64,000 bases of DNA from Streptomyces sp. NBC_01669 (GCF_026339735.1 NZ_JAPEQG010000001.1:5270001-5334000); one strand, 5' to 3'; shown: positions 26,874 through 35,757, counted from the first letter of the stretch. Notes: generated by a model not told the origin, from the letters alone. A program made the numbers and translations.

Positions 26874-26930
26874 AACCAAAGTGACGTACGTCGCTCCGAC
26901 GAGCACCCCGCCAGGACCGATGAGCGCGAT

Positions 26931-27725
26931 ATGGTCCGCCCGACCCGTGCACATCGGGAGACGTCTGATGTACTGGACGACGTGTCCACGCAGCCCGAAG
27001 AGCCCGATTTCACCTCGCTCCTGCGACCCGTCGTACGCGAGTCCTCGGTCAGCGAGGTGGCCAAGCGGCTCCTCGACCACCTCTCCGAGGGCAACCTGAA
27101 GCCAGGCACCCGACTGCCCGCCGAACGGCAGCTCGCCGAGGCGCTCGGCGTCGCCCGGTCCAGCGTCCGGGGCGCACTCTCCGCACTGGACGTGCTCGGC
27201 ATCATCGAGATCCGGCCGGGCTCGGGGTCGTACGTGCGCGACGGCACGTCGGAGTTCCTGCCGCAGGCGATCAACTGGGGCCTGATGCTCGGTCAGCGCC
27301 GTACGCAGGACCTCGTGGAGGTCCGTACGTTCATGGAGGGCATGTCCGCACGCCTCGCCGCGGAGCGGGCGGAGCCGGCGGACGTCGAACGACTCGAAGG
27401 GCATCTGGCGCGGATGCGGGAGGCGGGCACGGACGTCAAGGCGTTCATCGACGCCGACATCGCGTTCCACCTGGAGACCGCGAACATCGCCCGCAACACG
27501 GTGCTGAGCGACATCCTGCACTCCATCCGGGCGCTGCTCCAGGTCTGGATGGAGCGGGCAGGCGACATCGAGGGCACGGTGAGCGGGACGCTTCATGAGC
27601 ACGGGGCGGTGCTCGACGCGATCCGGGCGGGTGATCCCGAGGCGGCGGATGCGGCGATGGCCGAACACATGCGGTTGGCGAGCGACCGGCTGAACCTGTC
27701 GCTCCGCGCGGACCAAGAGGACTGA
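26931..27725 (+). CDS. GntR family (FadR/FCD subfamily) regulator
   Basis: A 264-residue regulator: winged helix with LKPGTRLPAERQLAEALGVARSSVRGALSALDVLGII and the wing EIRPGSGSYV, then an all-helical FCD domain with the metal-site residues D and H in FIDADIAFHLETA and histidines in TLHEHGAVLDA and MAEHMRLA. ATG 26931 and an in-frame GTG at 26982 (giving MSTQPEEPDF) are both possible; neither has a strong ribosome site. It should repress the divergent D-apionate operon, with a pathway intermediate or D-apionate as effector (inference). Confidence 0.83.
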   Translation: MVRPTRAHRETSDVLDDVSTQPEEPDFTSLLRPVVRESSVSEVAKRLLDHLSEGNLKPGTRLPAERQLAEALGVARSSVRGALSALDVLGIIEIRPGSGSYVRDGTSEFLPQAINWGLMLGQRRTQDLVEVRTFMEGMSARLAAERAEPADVERLEGHLARMREAGTDVKAFIDADIAFHLETANIARNTVLSDILHSIRALLQVWMERAGDIEGTVSGTLHEHGAVLDAIRAGDPEAADAAMAEHMRLASDRLNLSLRADQED

Positions 27726-27738
27726 CAACCGGTCCTCG

Positions 27739-27768
27739 CCTCCGGGCGCGCGCCCGGAGGCCCTTTTC
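27739..27768 (+). terminator. Rho-independent terminator of gntR
   Basis: CCTCCGGGC and GCCCGGAGG form a perfect stem over a GCGC loop (27739-27760), followed by CCCTTTTC. This is the classic hairpin plus T-run. Confidence 0.85.
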
Positions 27769-27795
27769 AGCCCGTCCGGCGTTTGAGGACGGAAC
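27768..27795 (+). repeat. Conserved Streptomyces intergenic repeat
   Basis: The sequence CAGCCCGTCCGGCGTTTGAG followed by GACGGAAC belongs to a short motif found in many copies between genes in Streptomyces genomes, usually just after terminators. Recognition is from general knowledge; only this one copy was noticed in the window. Its function is not known. Confidence 0.55.
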
Positions 27796-27989
27796 CCTGG
27801 ATCCGGTGAGCCGGAATCGACGGTCGCCTCGCGCCGGGCGAACCCTCACAGGCCCAGGTGCTCACCGGCCCCGACAGGGCGCCCCGGGACCGGGGCGTCG
27901 CCGGACGTGCAGCGGCAGCGGCGTTCGTTTCGCCCCCGAACCCAGGACGGGCTTCATCGGCCCGCCCACCTCGCTCGTATGCTCGGTTC

Positions 27990-30572
27990 ATGACCGATCC
28001 TCAGCGCGCACGCCCGACCACCAACTCCATGCGGCGCGCGCTCAAACGGGCCCGTGACGGTGTCGCCCTCGATGTGACCGAGGCCGCCGTCCTGCTCCAG
28101 GCACGCGGCGACGATCTGACGGACCTTGCCGCGTCCGCCGCCCGGGTGAGGGACGCGGGCCTCGAAGCCGCGGGCCGGCCGGGCGTCATCACGTACTCGC
28201 GCAAGGTCTTCATCCCGCTGACCCGGCTCTGTCGCGACAAGTGCCACTACTGCACCTTCGTCACTGTCCCCGGCAAGCTCCGCAAGGCCGGGCACGGGAT
28301 GTTCCTGTCGCCCGACGAGGTTCTCGACATCGCCCGCAAGGGCGCGGCCATGGGCTGCAAGGAAGCACTGTTCACGCTCGGCGACCGCCCCGAGGACCGC
28401 TGGCCCGAGGCGCGGGAGTGGCTGGAGGCCGAGGGATACGACGACACCCTCGCGTACGTACGCGCCATGGCGATCCGGGTACTCGAAGAGACCGGACTCC
28501 TTCCACACCTCAACCCCGGCGTCCTGACCTGGACCGACCTCCAGCGCCTCAAGCCCGTCGCCCCGTCCATGGGCATGATGCTGGAGACGACGGCGACCCG
28601 CCTGTGGTCCGAGCCGGGCGGCCCGCACCACGGCTCCCCGGACAAGGAGCCGGCGGTACGGCTGCGGGTGCTGGAGGACGCGGGCCGGTCCAACGTCCCG
28701 TTCACGACCGGCATCCTGATCGGGATCGGCGAGTCGTACGAGGAGCGCGCCGACTCCCTCTTCGAGCTGCGCAAGACCGCCCGCGCCTACCACGGCATCC
28801 AGGAGGTCATCGTCCAGAACTTCCGCGCCAAGCCGGACACGGCGATGCGCGGGATGCCGGACGCCGAACTGGAGGAGCTCGCCGCCGCCATTGCCGTGGC
28901 CCGGCACATCCTCGGCCCGTCCGCCCGCATCCAGGCCCCGCCGAACCTCGTCGATGCGGAGTACGCACTGCTCATCGGCGCCGGGATCGACGACTGGGGC
29001 GGCGTCTCACCGCTCACCCCGGACCATGTGAACCCCGAGCGTCCATGGCCGCACATCGACGAACTCGCCGCGAAGACAGCCGAGTCGGGCTTCGAGCTCC
29101 GTGAACGGCTCACCATCTACCCGGAGTTCATCCAGCGCGGCGAGCCCTGGCTCGACCCCCGCCTCCTCCCGCACGTCCGGGCGCTCGCCGACCCGGAGAC
29201 CGGGCTGGCGAAGGAAGAGGCGATCCCCGTCGGTCTGCCGTGGCAGGAGCCCGACGAGGGCTTCAACGCCTCCGGCCGCACCGATCTGCACCGAACCATC
29301 GACACCGAGGGCCGAACCGGCGACCGCCGCGACGACTTCGACGAGGTCTACGGGGACTGGGAGGCACTCCGCGAGGCCGCCGCCCCCGGAATGGTCCCGT
29401 CCAGGATCGACACCGACGTGAAGGCCGCGCTCGGCCAGGCCGCCGACGACCCGACGAAGCTCACCGACGACCAGGCGCTCGCCCTGCTCCACGCGGACGG
29501 CCCGGCGCTCGACGAACTGTGCCGGATCGCGGACACGCTGCGCCGTGACGTGGTCGGCGACGATGTCACGTACATCGTCACCAGGAACATCAACTTCACC
29601 AACGTCTGCTACACCGGCTGCCGGTTCTGCGCCTTCGCCCAGCGGCGCACCGACGCCGACGCGTACACGCTCTCCCTGGACCAGGTCGCCGACCGGGCCG
29701 CGCAGGCGTGGGACGTCGGTGCCGTCGAGGTCTGCATGCAGGGCGGCATCCACCCGGATCTGCCCGGCACGGCGTACTTCGACATCGCGCGGGCGGTGAA
29801 GGAGCGCGTCCCCGGCATGCATGTGCACGCCTTCTCCCCGATGGAGGTCGTCAACGGCGCGACCCGCACCGGCATGTCCGTCCGCGACTGGCTGACCGCC
29901 GCGAAGGAGGCCGGGCTCGACTCGATCCCGGGCACGGCGGCGGAGATCCTGGACGACGAGGTCCGCTGGGTCCTCACCAAGGGGAAGCTGCCGACGGCGA
30001 CCTGGCTGGAAGTCATCAGGACGGCCCACGAGGTGGGGCTGCGCTCCTCATCGACCATGATGTACGGGCATGTCGACCAGCCCCGCCACTGGCTCGGCCA
30101 TCTGCGGACCCTGGCCCGCCTCCAGCAGGAGACCGGTGGCTTCACGGAGTTCGTGACGCTGCCGTTCATCCACACCAATGCACCGGTCTACCTGGCGGGC
30201 ATCGCCCGCCCGGGCCCGACCGACCGTGACAACCGGGCCGTCACCGCCATGGCCCGGCTCCTGCTGCACCCGCACATCACCAACATCCAGACCAGCTGGG
30301 TCAAGCTCGGCACGGAGGGCGCGGCCGAAATGCTCCGCTCCGGTGCGAACGACCTGGGCGGCACGCTGATGGAGGAGACCATCTCCCGCATGGCAGGGTC
30401 GAGTTACGGCTCGTACCGCTCGATCCAGGACCTGGTCGCCATCGCCGAACTGGCGGGCCGGCCGGCGAAGCCGCGCAACACGCTGTACGGGGAAGTCCCC
30501 GAGGAACGGCAGCGGGCGGCAGCCACGTCCGACGGACACCTCCCCGAGCTGCTGCCGGTGCTGCCGGACTGA
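27990..30572 (+). CDS. fbiC: FO synthase (7,8-didemethyl-8-hydroxy-5-deazariboflavin synthase)
   Basis: An 860-residue bifunctional radical-SAM enzyme making the deazaflavin core of coenzyme F420 from tyrosine and a ribityl-uracil. The CofG half has C81-x3-C85-x2-C88 (CRDKCHYC) and the CofH half has C540-x3-C544-x2-C547 (CYTGCRFC), each binding a 4Fe-4S cluster. The fusion is the actinobacterial form. ATG 27990 has no ribosome site, but TATGCT lies about 10 nt upstream, so the mRNA may be leaderless. F420 made through this enzyme would serve the F420-type LLM enzymes in the window. Confidence 0.95.
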   Translation: MTDPQRARPTTNSMRRALKRARDGVALDVTEAAVLLQARGDDLTDLAASAARVRDAGLEAAGRPGVITYSRKVFIPLTRLCRDKCHYCTFVTVPGKLRKAGHGMFLSPDEVLDIARKGAAMGCKEALFTLGDRPEDRWPEAREWLEAEGYDDTLAYVRAMAIRVLEETGLLPHLNPGVLTWTDLQRLKPVAPSMGMMLETTATRLWSEPGGPHHGSPDKEPAVRLRVLEDAGRSNVPFTTGILIGIGESYEERADSLFELRKTARAYHGIQEVIVQNFRAKPDTAMRGMPDAELEELAAAIAVARHILGPSARIQAPPNLVDAEYALLIGAGIDDWGGVSPLTPDHVNPERPWPHIDELAAKTAESGFELRERLTIYPEFIQRGEPWLDPRLLPHVRALADPETGLAKEEAIPVGLPWQEPDEGFNASGRTDLHRTIDTEGRTGDRRDDFDEVYGDWEALREAAAPGMVPSRIDTDVKAALGQAADDPTKLTDDQALALLHADGPALDELCRIADTLRRDVVGDDVTYIVTRNINFTNVCYTGCRFCAFAQRRTDADAYTLSLDQVADRAAQAWDVGAVEVCMQGGIHPDLPGTAYFDIARAVKERVPGMHVHAFSPMEVVNGATRTGMSVRDWLTAAKEAGLDSIPGTAAEILDDEVRWVLTKGKLPTATWLEVIRTAHEVGLRSSSTMMYGHVDQPRHWLGHLRTLARLQQETGGFTEFVTLPFIHTNAPVYLAGIARPGPTDRDNRAVTAMARLLLHPHITNIQTSWVKLGTEGAAEMLRSGANDLGGTLMEETISRMAGSSYGSYRSIQDLVAIAELAGRPAKPRNTLYGEVPEERQRAAATSDGHLPELLPVLPD

Positions 30573-30584
30573 TCCGTTCGCCCG

Positions 30585-30613
30585 CTGCCCGGCCGCGTTC
30601 GCCGGCCGGGCAG
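30585..30613 (+). terminator. Terminator hairpin after fbiC
   Basis: CTGCCCGGCC (30585-30594) pairs perfectly with GGCCGGGCAG (30604-30613), 12 nt after the fbiC stop. There is no T-run. Confidence 0.65.
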
Positions 30614-30854
30614 TCGGAGACGCCCCGGCCGTCCGGGGACGTCTGCGGGTGGTCGTCGGCCCGCCGGGCAGGTCCCGCTTCAGGCCACGGATGTCCCGCG
30701 TCTGCGAACGTGGCCGGGACCCCGGAGATCCCCGCAGATAGCTGTTCAAAAGTGACCGCCGGAGCCACTCCGTACATACCGTTCCGCCCCTGAACCAGCC
30801 GTTCCCGTTCGATTACAGTGCTGCGCAGTCGTACGCGGACGGGGAAGGGGCGCG

Positions 30855-31970
30855 GTGAGCACAGGAGCCACAGCCATCTGGGGCCGCGCCGAACAGCAGG
30901 ACTTCCGCAGCCGGGTGCGCGGCTGTCTGCTGGGCGGTGCCATCGGCGACGCGCTCGGCGCGGCCGTCAGCGGACTCTCGCTCGAAGAGATCCGCGCGGC
31001 CCATGGCGTCGAGGCCGTCACCGACTTCGTGCCCGTCCACGGCAGACGAGGTGCGGTCACCGCCGTCACCCAGCTCACCCTGTTCACCGTCGACGGACTG
31101 ATCCGCGCCCAGGTCCGCCGCGACACCGGCGCCTGGCATCCGCCCACCGATGTGCACCGTGCCCATCTGCGCTGGGCCGCCACCCAGAGCGACTGGGGTC
31201 CGGACGAGCGGCGCACGGAGAACGGCTGGCTCGCCCAGGAGGAGTGGCTCTACGCCCGCCGTGCCCCCACCCGCGAATGCCTCAACGGCTTCGGCGACAC
31301 CACCATGGGCACCCTCGACCAGCCCAAGAACCCCGCCGCGCGCGACTCGGCCGCACTCACCCGCTCCGCCCCCTTCGGACTGCTGGTGGGCTGGGAACCG
31401 CAGCTCGTCCTGCAACTGGCCGTCGAATGCGCCGCCCAGACCCACGGCCACCCCACCGCCCTGCTGTCCGCGGGCGCCCTCGCCGTCGTGGTGCACGGGC
31501 TGGCCCGCGGCCAGACGCTGGACGGCTCCGTCCAGCAGGCCCTGGCGCTGCTCGCCGAGCGCCCCGGCCACGAACAGGTCACCGACGCCCTGCAGCAGGC
31601 CCTCGGCTCCGTGCGCCAGGGCATCCCGGGCCCGGCCCTCATCGAGGCGCTGGGCGACACGGACTCCTCCGAGGAGGTCCTCGCCGTCGCCGTGTACTGT
31701 GCACTGGTCGGCGAGGACGTCCGGCACGGGTTGCGGCTCGCGGTGAACCACAGCGGCCCGTCCGCGGCCACCGGGGCGCTCTGCGGGGTACTGCTCGGTG
31801 TGCTGCACGGCGAGACCGCACTGCCGCCCGCCTGGCTCGCCGAACTGGAGGGCCGGGCCACGCTCCTGGAACTCGCCGACGACTTCGCCATGGAGATGAC
31901 CCAGGGACCTGCGCTCCACAGCCCGTCGGCTGCCGCCCCGGGCTGGCTGACCCGCTACCCGCGCGGCTGA
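30855..31970 (+). CDS. ADP-ribosylglycohydrolase-fold protein with lost metal ligands
   Basis: A 371-residue protein of the DraG/ARH fold. It keeps GCLLGGAIGDALGAAV, QTHGHPTALLSAGALA and a C-terminal TGALCGVLLG. Active members bind two metals through TDDTQ and through GDSDSTG. Here the first is TAVTQ (A70, V71) and the second GPSAATG (P302, A304), so at least four expected metal contacts are gone. The protein is probably catalytically inactive and may only bind ADP-ribose or a partner. GTG 30855 follows GGGGAAGGGG. Monocistronic, with terminators on both sides. Confidence 0.8.
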   Translation: MSTGATAIWGRAEQQDFRSRVRGCLLGGAIGDALGAAVSGLSLEEIRAAHGVEAVTDFVPVHGRRGAVTAVTQLTLFTVDGLIRAQVRRDTGAWHPPTDVHRAHLRWAATQSDWGPDERRTENGWLAQEEWLYARRAPTRECLNGFGDTTMGTLDQPKNPAARDSAALTRSAPFGLLVGWEPQLVLQLAVECAAQTHGHPTALLSAGALAVVVHGLARGQTLDGSVQQALALLAERPGHEQVTDALQQALGSVRQGIPGPALIEALGDTDSSEEVLAVAVYCALVGEDVRHGLRLAVNHSGPSAATGALCGVLLGVLHGETALPPAWLAELEGRATLLELADDFAMEMTQGPALHSPSAAAPGWLTRYPRG

Positions 31971-31991
31971 CCGGCGTACGGACGCACGGGA

Positions 31992-32035
31992 AAGGGGCGG
32001 GGTACGGACGCCGCCGCGTCCGCACCCGGCCCCTT
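31992..32035. terminator. Bidirectional terminator between convergent genes
   Basis: Two 20-nt arms (31992-32011 and 32016-32035) pair at 18 of 20 positions with a 4-nt loop. AAGGGGC begins the left arm and GCCCCTT ends the right one, giving A/T ends on both strands. Confidence 0.8.
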
Positions 32036-32052
32036 GCACCTGGCTGAAGGGA

Positions 32053-33624
32053 TCAGTCCTTCACACCCTCCGCGACCGCGGCGTCGCCGGAACCGGCCTG
32101 CGCCGGAACCGTCGCGCCCACGGCGTCCCCGTCACCGTCCGTGTTGATCTTCTCGATCAGTGCGTCGCGCTCCGGGGTGTCCTCGGGCTTGATGAAGCCG
32201 ATCAGGATGTAGAGCACCAGCGAGATCGCCAGCGGCAGTGCCACCTGGTACTGGAGCGCGACATCCGTCTTCACCGAACCGTCGAAGTTGTAGTTGGTGA
32301 AGTAGAACGCCAGCAGGCCTGCCGCCCAGCTGACGAGCGCGGCCGTCGGGCCCGACTTACGGAACCTGCGCAGCAGGCCCAGCATGAACGGGATCGCGAT
32401 CGGACCCATCAGACCGGCCACCCACTTGATGACGACGGAGATGATGTCCTTGAACGTCGGCGAGTTGATCTGGGTGGCCAGCGCCATCGACAGACCGAGG
32501 AAGCCGAGCGTGGACACTCGGGCCGCCAGCAGACCCGTGCGGCTGCTCCAGTTGCGGGCCGCCTTCGAGAGGACCGGGGCGATGTCCCGGGTGAAGACCG
32601 CCGAGATGGCGTTGGCGTCCGAGGAGCACATGGCCATCGTGTGCGAGAAGAAGCCGACGACGACCAGGCCCAGCAGACCGTGCGGCAGCAGCTGCTCGGT
32701 CATCAGGGCGTAGCTGTCGGAGGCGTCCGGCTTCTGTGCGTGGACCAGCAGCGGGGCGCACCACATCGGGAAGAACAGGACCGTCGGCCAGACCAGCCAC
32801 AGCACGGCGGAGAGCCGGGCCGAGCGGGTCGCGGAGGCGGCGGAGTCCGTGGCCATGTAGCGCTGGGCCTGGTTCCACATGCCGCCGTTGTACTCGAAGG
32901 TCTTGATGAAGAGGTACGCCAGCAGGAAGGTCACCGTGTACGGGCCGGCCGTCGGGTTCGTGTGGCCCTCGGGCAGCTTGTCCCAGACCGTCCAGAGGGT
33001 GCTGACACCGTCGAGCTTGGCCATGGCGGTGACGAGCATCGCGACGCCGGCGAAGAGCTGGATGACGAACTGCCCCAGTTCTGTGAGCGCGTCCGCCCAC
33101 AGGCCGCCGACCGTGCAGTAGACGGCCGTGATGCAGCCGGTGATGAAGATGCCCTGGGTGATCGTGATACCCGTGAAGACGGAGAGCAGGGTGGCGATGG
33201 CCGCCCACTTGGCGCCGACGTCCACGATCTTCAGCAGTAGACCGGACCAGGCGAGCGCCTGCTGCGTCTGGATGTTGTAGCGGTTCTTCAGGTATTCGAG
33301 CGGCGACGCGACATGCAGCCGCGAGCGCAGTCGGTTGAGCCGGGGCGCGAAGAGCTTGGAGCCGATGCCGATGCCGATGGCGATCGGCAGCGACCAGGTC
33401 ACGAATGACGTGACGCCGTACTGGTAGGCGATACCGGCGTACCCGGTGAACATCACGGCGCTGTAGCCGGACATGTGGTGCGAGATGCCGGACAGCCACC
33501 ACGGCATCTTGCCGCCGGCCGTGAAGAAGTCGCTGACGTTGTCCACACGCTTGTGGGACCAGAGTCCGATCGCGATCATCACGCCGAAGTAGCCGATGAG
33601 CACGACCCAGTCGAGACTGTTCAT
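32053..33624 (-). CDS. Sodium:solute symporter family protein
   Basis: A 523-residue SSS-family transporter with thirteen or so helices. It opens LDWVVLIGYFGVMIAIGLW, with FFTAGGKMPWWLSGISHHMSG (the conserved first-helix region), and has FSHTMAMCSSDANAISAVFTRD in helix 8 where the Na+ site lies. The C-terminus is a hydrophilic acidic tail. AGGAGGGGGC precedes ATG 33624. Members carry sugars, nucleosides or carboxylates; the substrate cannot be assigned. It has its own promoter region of about 290 bp upstream. Confidence 0.85.
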   Translation of the reverse strand: MNSLDWVVLIGYFGVMIAIGLWSHKRVDNVSDFFTAGGKMPWWLSGISHHMSGYSAVMFTGYAGIAYQYGVTSFVTWSLPIAIGIGIGSKLFAPRLNRLRSRLHVASPLEYLKNRYNIQTQQALAWSGLLLKIVDVGAKWAAIATLLSVFTGITITQGIFITGCITAVYCTVGGLWADALTELGQFVIQLFAGVAMLVTAMAKLDGVSTLWTVWDKLPEGHTNPTAGPYTVTFLLAYLFIKTFEYNGGMWNQAQRYMATDSAASATRSARLSAVLWLVWPTVLFFPMWCAPLLVHAQKPDASDSYALMTEQLLPHGLLGLVVVGFFSHTMAMCSSDANAISAVFTRDIAPVLSKAARNWSSRTGLLAARVSTLGFLGLSMALATQINSPTFKDIISVVIKWVAGLMGPIAIPFMLGLLRRFRKSGPTAALVSWAAGLLAFYFTNYNFDGSVKTDVALQYQVALPLAISLVLYILIGFIKPEDTPERDALIEKINTDGDGDAVGATVPAQAGSGDAAVAEGVKD

Positions 33625-33912
33625 GTGCCCCCTCCTGGGGTCCGCCTTATGAACGGGGTGTGCACTTCGTCAGTACGGCCGCCCAGCGGGGCCCCGTGCG
33701 GGAGCGGGGACATCGGGGATTGAACCGCCTGTTCGGTCCCTCGGTCAAGGTTTTTGGCGATCAGGGATGTGAACACCAATCAGCAAGTCGAACGATTTTA
33801 CGTGTTCTTGACCCACGGGGGCGTTGTCGTGAACGTGACAGCAGCCACACGATGAGCGGGCACTTCGTCAGGCTGTGCAGAGCAATCACGAGCACCGGAG
33901 AGCGCAGAAAGA
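33625..33912. other. Intergenic promoter region of the symporter
   Basis: No supported coding frame. It includes AT-richer stretches around 33750-33810 that are candidates for promoter and operator sequence. No clear dyad was found. Confidence 0.35.
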
Positions 33913-33938
33913 CCGCACGGGATGCGGGTCCCGTGCGG
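33913..33938 (-). terminator. Terminator of the SDR gene
   Basis: CCGCACGGGA (33913-33922) pairs with TCCCGTGCGG (33929-33938). On the minus strand the stem is followed by TCTTTCT, as expected after the SDR that ends at 34055. Confidence 0.7.
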
Positions 33939-34054
33939 CCGAGAAGGAGGAGAGCGGGAGAACAGGAGAGAAAGGAGGGGAACCGGGACTGTTGCCGATC
34001 ACCGCTGCCGGTATCGGCGCATCAGCACCTCGGCGCCCTCATCGCTGCGGCGCC

Positions 34055-34837
34055 TCAGCGCATCAGTTCGCCGGCGTTGACCAGTAGGGACTGTCCGGTG
34101 ATCGCCCGGGCCCGGTCGGAGGCCAGGAACACCGCCGCCTCCGCCACATCGCCGTCCGTGGCCAGCTCCGGCAGCGCCATCCGTTCGGTGAGCCTGCCCA
34201 GCACCTCGGCCTCCGGCACGCCCTCGGTGTGCGCGGTGAACTGCACGTACGCCTGCACTGGCGGACCCCACATCCAGCCGGGCAGCACGGTGTTCACCCG
34301 GATCCGGTGCGGACCGAATTCCCGCGCCATGGAGTACATCGCCGAGGTGAGCGCGCCCTTCGACGCCGCGTATGCCGCCTGCTGCACCTGGGAGGGCGCG
34401 GCGACCGACGACTGCGTGCCGATGACGACGACGGAGCCTCCCCGCTCCTTCAGCCCGGGCAGACAGGCGCGCGTCATCCGCAGCGTGCCGAGCAGATTGA
34501 CGTCGATCACCGACTGCCAGGTGGCGAAGTCCGCGTCCTCGACCCCGCCGAAGTAGCTGTCCCAGGCCGCGACATGGACCACCGCGTCGATCCGCCCGAA
34601 CCGCCTCAGTGCCAGCCCGGCGAGCGCCTCGCACTGCGCCTCGTCGGTGATGTCGGTGGCCTGATGGGCCGTGTGCCGGCCCCCGGGATCGATCTCGGCG
34701 GCCGACTTGGCGAGATTGGCCGCGGTACGCGCTCCGAGGACGGCGCTCCCGCCGTCCCGTACCACCGTCGCCGCGATCTGATGCCCCAGCCCGGCGCCTA
34801 CGCCGGACACGATGACGGTCTTCCCCGCGAGCAGCAT
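34055..34837 (-). CDS. SDR family oxidoreductase in the palindrome regulon
   Basis: A 260-residue SDR. Cofactor motif SGVGAGLG (11-18) and ARTAA suggest an NADP-type pocket; the catalytic serine lies at 143-144 (GTQSS) and Y156-x3-K160 in AYAASK. The usual NNAG is replaced by HVAA at 88-91, a variation seen in some steroid-type SDRs. GGGAGG precedes ATG 34837. It is divergent from the EthD-like gene, with a perfect CTGACG-GGG-CGTCAG operator between them, the same site found at the 0.3-2.3 kb locus. Confidence 0.83.
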   Translation of the reverse strand: MLLAGKTVIVSGVGAGLGHQIAATVVRDGGSAVLGARTAANLAKSAAEIDPGGRHTAHQATDITDEAQCEALAGLALRRFGRIDAVVHVAAWDSYFGGVEDADFATWQSVIDVNLLGTLRMTRACLPGLKERGGSVVVIGTQSSVAAPSQVQQAAYAASKGALTSAMYSMAREFGPHRIRVNTVLPGWMWGPPVQAYVQFTAHTEGVPEAEVLGRLTERMALPELATDGDVAEAAVFLASDRARAITGQSLLVNAGELMR

Positions 34838-34865
34838 CGGGTGCCTCCCGGCTCTGGCAGTTCTT

Positions 34866-34880
34866 CTGACGGGGCGTCAG
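34866..34880. promoter_or_regulatory. Perfect CTGACG-N3-CGTCAG operator, divergent promoter
   Basis: CTGACGGGGCGTCAG is a perfect dyad (17 bp with its outer T and A). It lies 28 bp from the SDR start and 37 bp from the EthD-like start, so one bound dimer could control both genes. Confidence 0.72.
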
Positions 34881-34917
34881 AGTAGGGCGCTGTAGCGGAG
34901 TACGGAAGGGGAACGGC

Positions 34918-35757
34918 ATGAGCGACGAGACGCGCAGCGATATGTACGCCGAACTGGCCGCGCTGGGGCCGTACGAAGTCCATCCCGGCCACGCGCTGAT
35001 CACCATGGTGGAACCGCATCCGGGCCATGAGTACGCGTACAACCGCTGGTACGAGGACGACCACTACTACGCGGGCGCCATGGCGATGCCCTGGATGTTC
35101 GCCGGGCGGCGCTGGGTGGCCACCCGGGAGCTCCAGGAGCTGCGTTATCCGGAGAAATCCGCGGTCGCGCAGCCGGTCGGCGCCGGGTGCTATCTGTCCA
35201 CGTACTGGGTGACGGACGGGCGCTACGACGACCACATGAAGTGGACTGTCGGGATCAACAAGCGGCTGAACCGGGACGGCCGGGTCTATCAGGACCGCAC
35301 GCATGTGTTCACCGCGTTCCAGGACCACGAGGCGACGGTCTACCGGGACGGCGCCGCCGGCCCCCGGGACCATCACGCCCTCGACCACCCGTACCGCGGG
35401 CTCGTGCTGCAGGTGATCGACGCCGAAGGGGCCGGGCAGCGGTCGGGGCTGCTGGAATGGCTGCGCTCCCGGCATCTGCCGAAGCGGCTCGGCGGCTCAC
35501 CGGCGGCGATGGTGACCGTTTTCCGCCCCACTCCGCTGCCGGGTGACCGGATGACCTATGTGAAGCAGGTCGAGGGCGTCGACACCCGGCTCACCCTGCT
35601 CTGGTTCCTCCAGGAGGACCCGCGGGAGTGCTGGACGGAGCACTTCACCGGGCTCGACGCGGCGGTCGCGGAATCCGGCCTGGGGCGGGTGGAGCTGGTG
35701 GCGCCGTTCATCCCGACCGTGCCCGGCACGGACCTGTACGTCGAGCAGTTGCGCTGA
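34918..35757 (+). CDS. EthD-like / dimeric alpha-beta-barrel protein
   Basis: A 279-residue protein of unknown function. The N-terminal half has HALITMVEPHPGHEYAYNRWYEDDHYYAGA, where the NRWYEDDH segment resembles the EthD and related ferredoxin-fold families that act with oxygenases or bind small hydrophobic molecules. The second half (MVTVFRPTPLPGD ... DTRLTLLWFLQEDP) looks like another copy of the fold. No catalytic set is obvious. GGAAGGGG precedes ATG 34918. The divergent operator ties it to the SDR and to the LLM/SDR locus at the left end. Confidence 0.62.
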   Translation: MSDETRSDMYAELAALGPYEVHPGHALITMVEPHPGHEYAYNRWYEDDHYYAGAMAMPWMFAGRRWVATRELQELRYPEKSAVAQPVGAGCYLSTYWVTDGRYDDHMKWTVGINKRLNRDGRVYQDRTHVFTAFQDHEATVYRDGAAGPRDHHALDHPYRGLVLQVIDAEGAGQRSGLLEWLRSRHLPKRLGGSPAAMVTVFRPTPLPGDRMTYVKQVEGVDTRLTLLWFLQEDPRECWTEHFTGLDAAVAESGLGRVELVAPFIPTVPGTDLYVEQLR

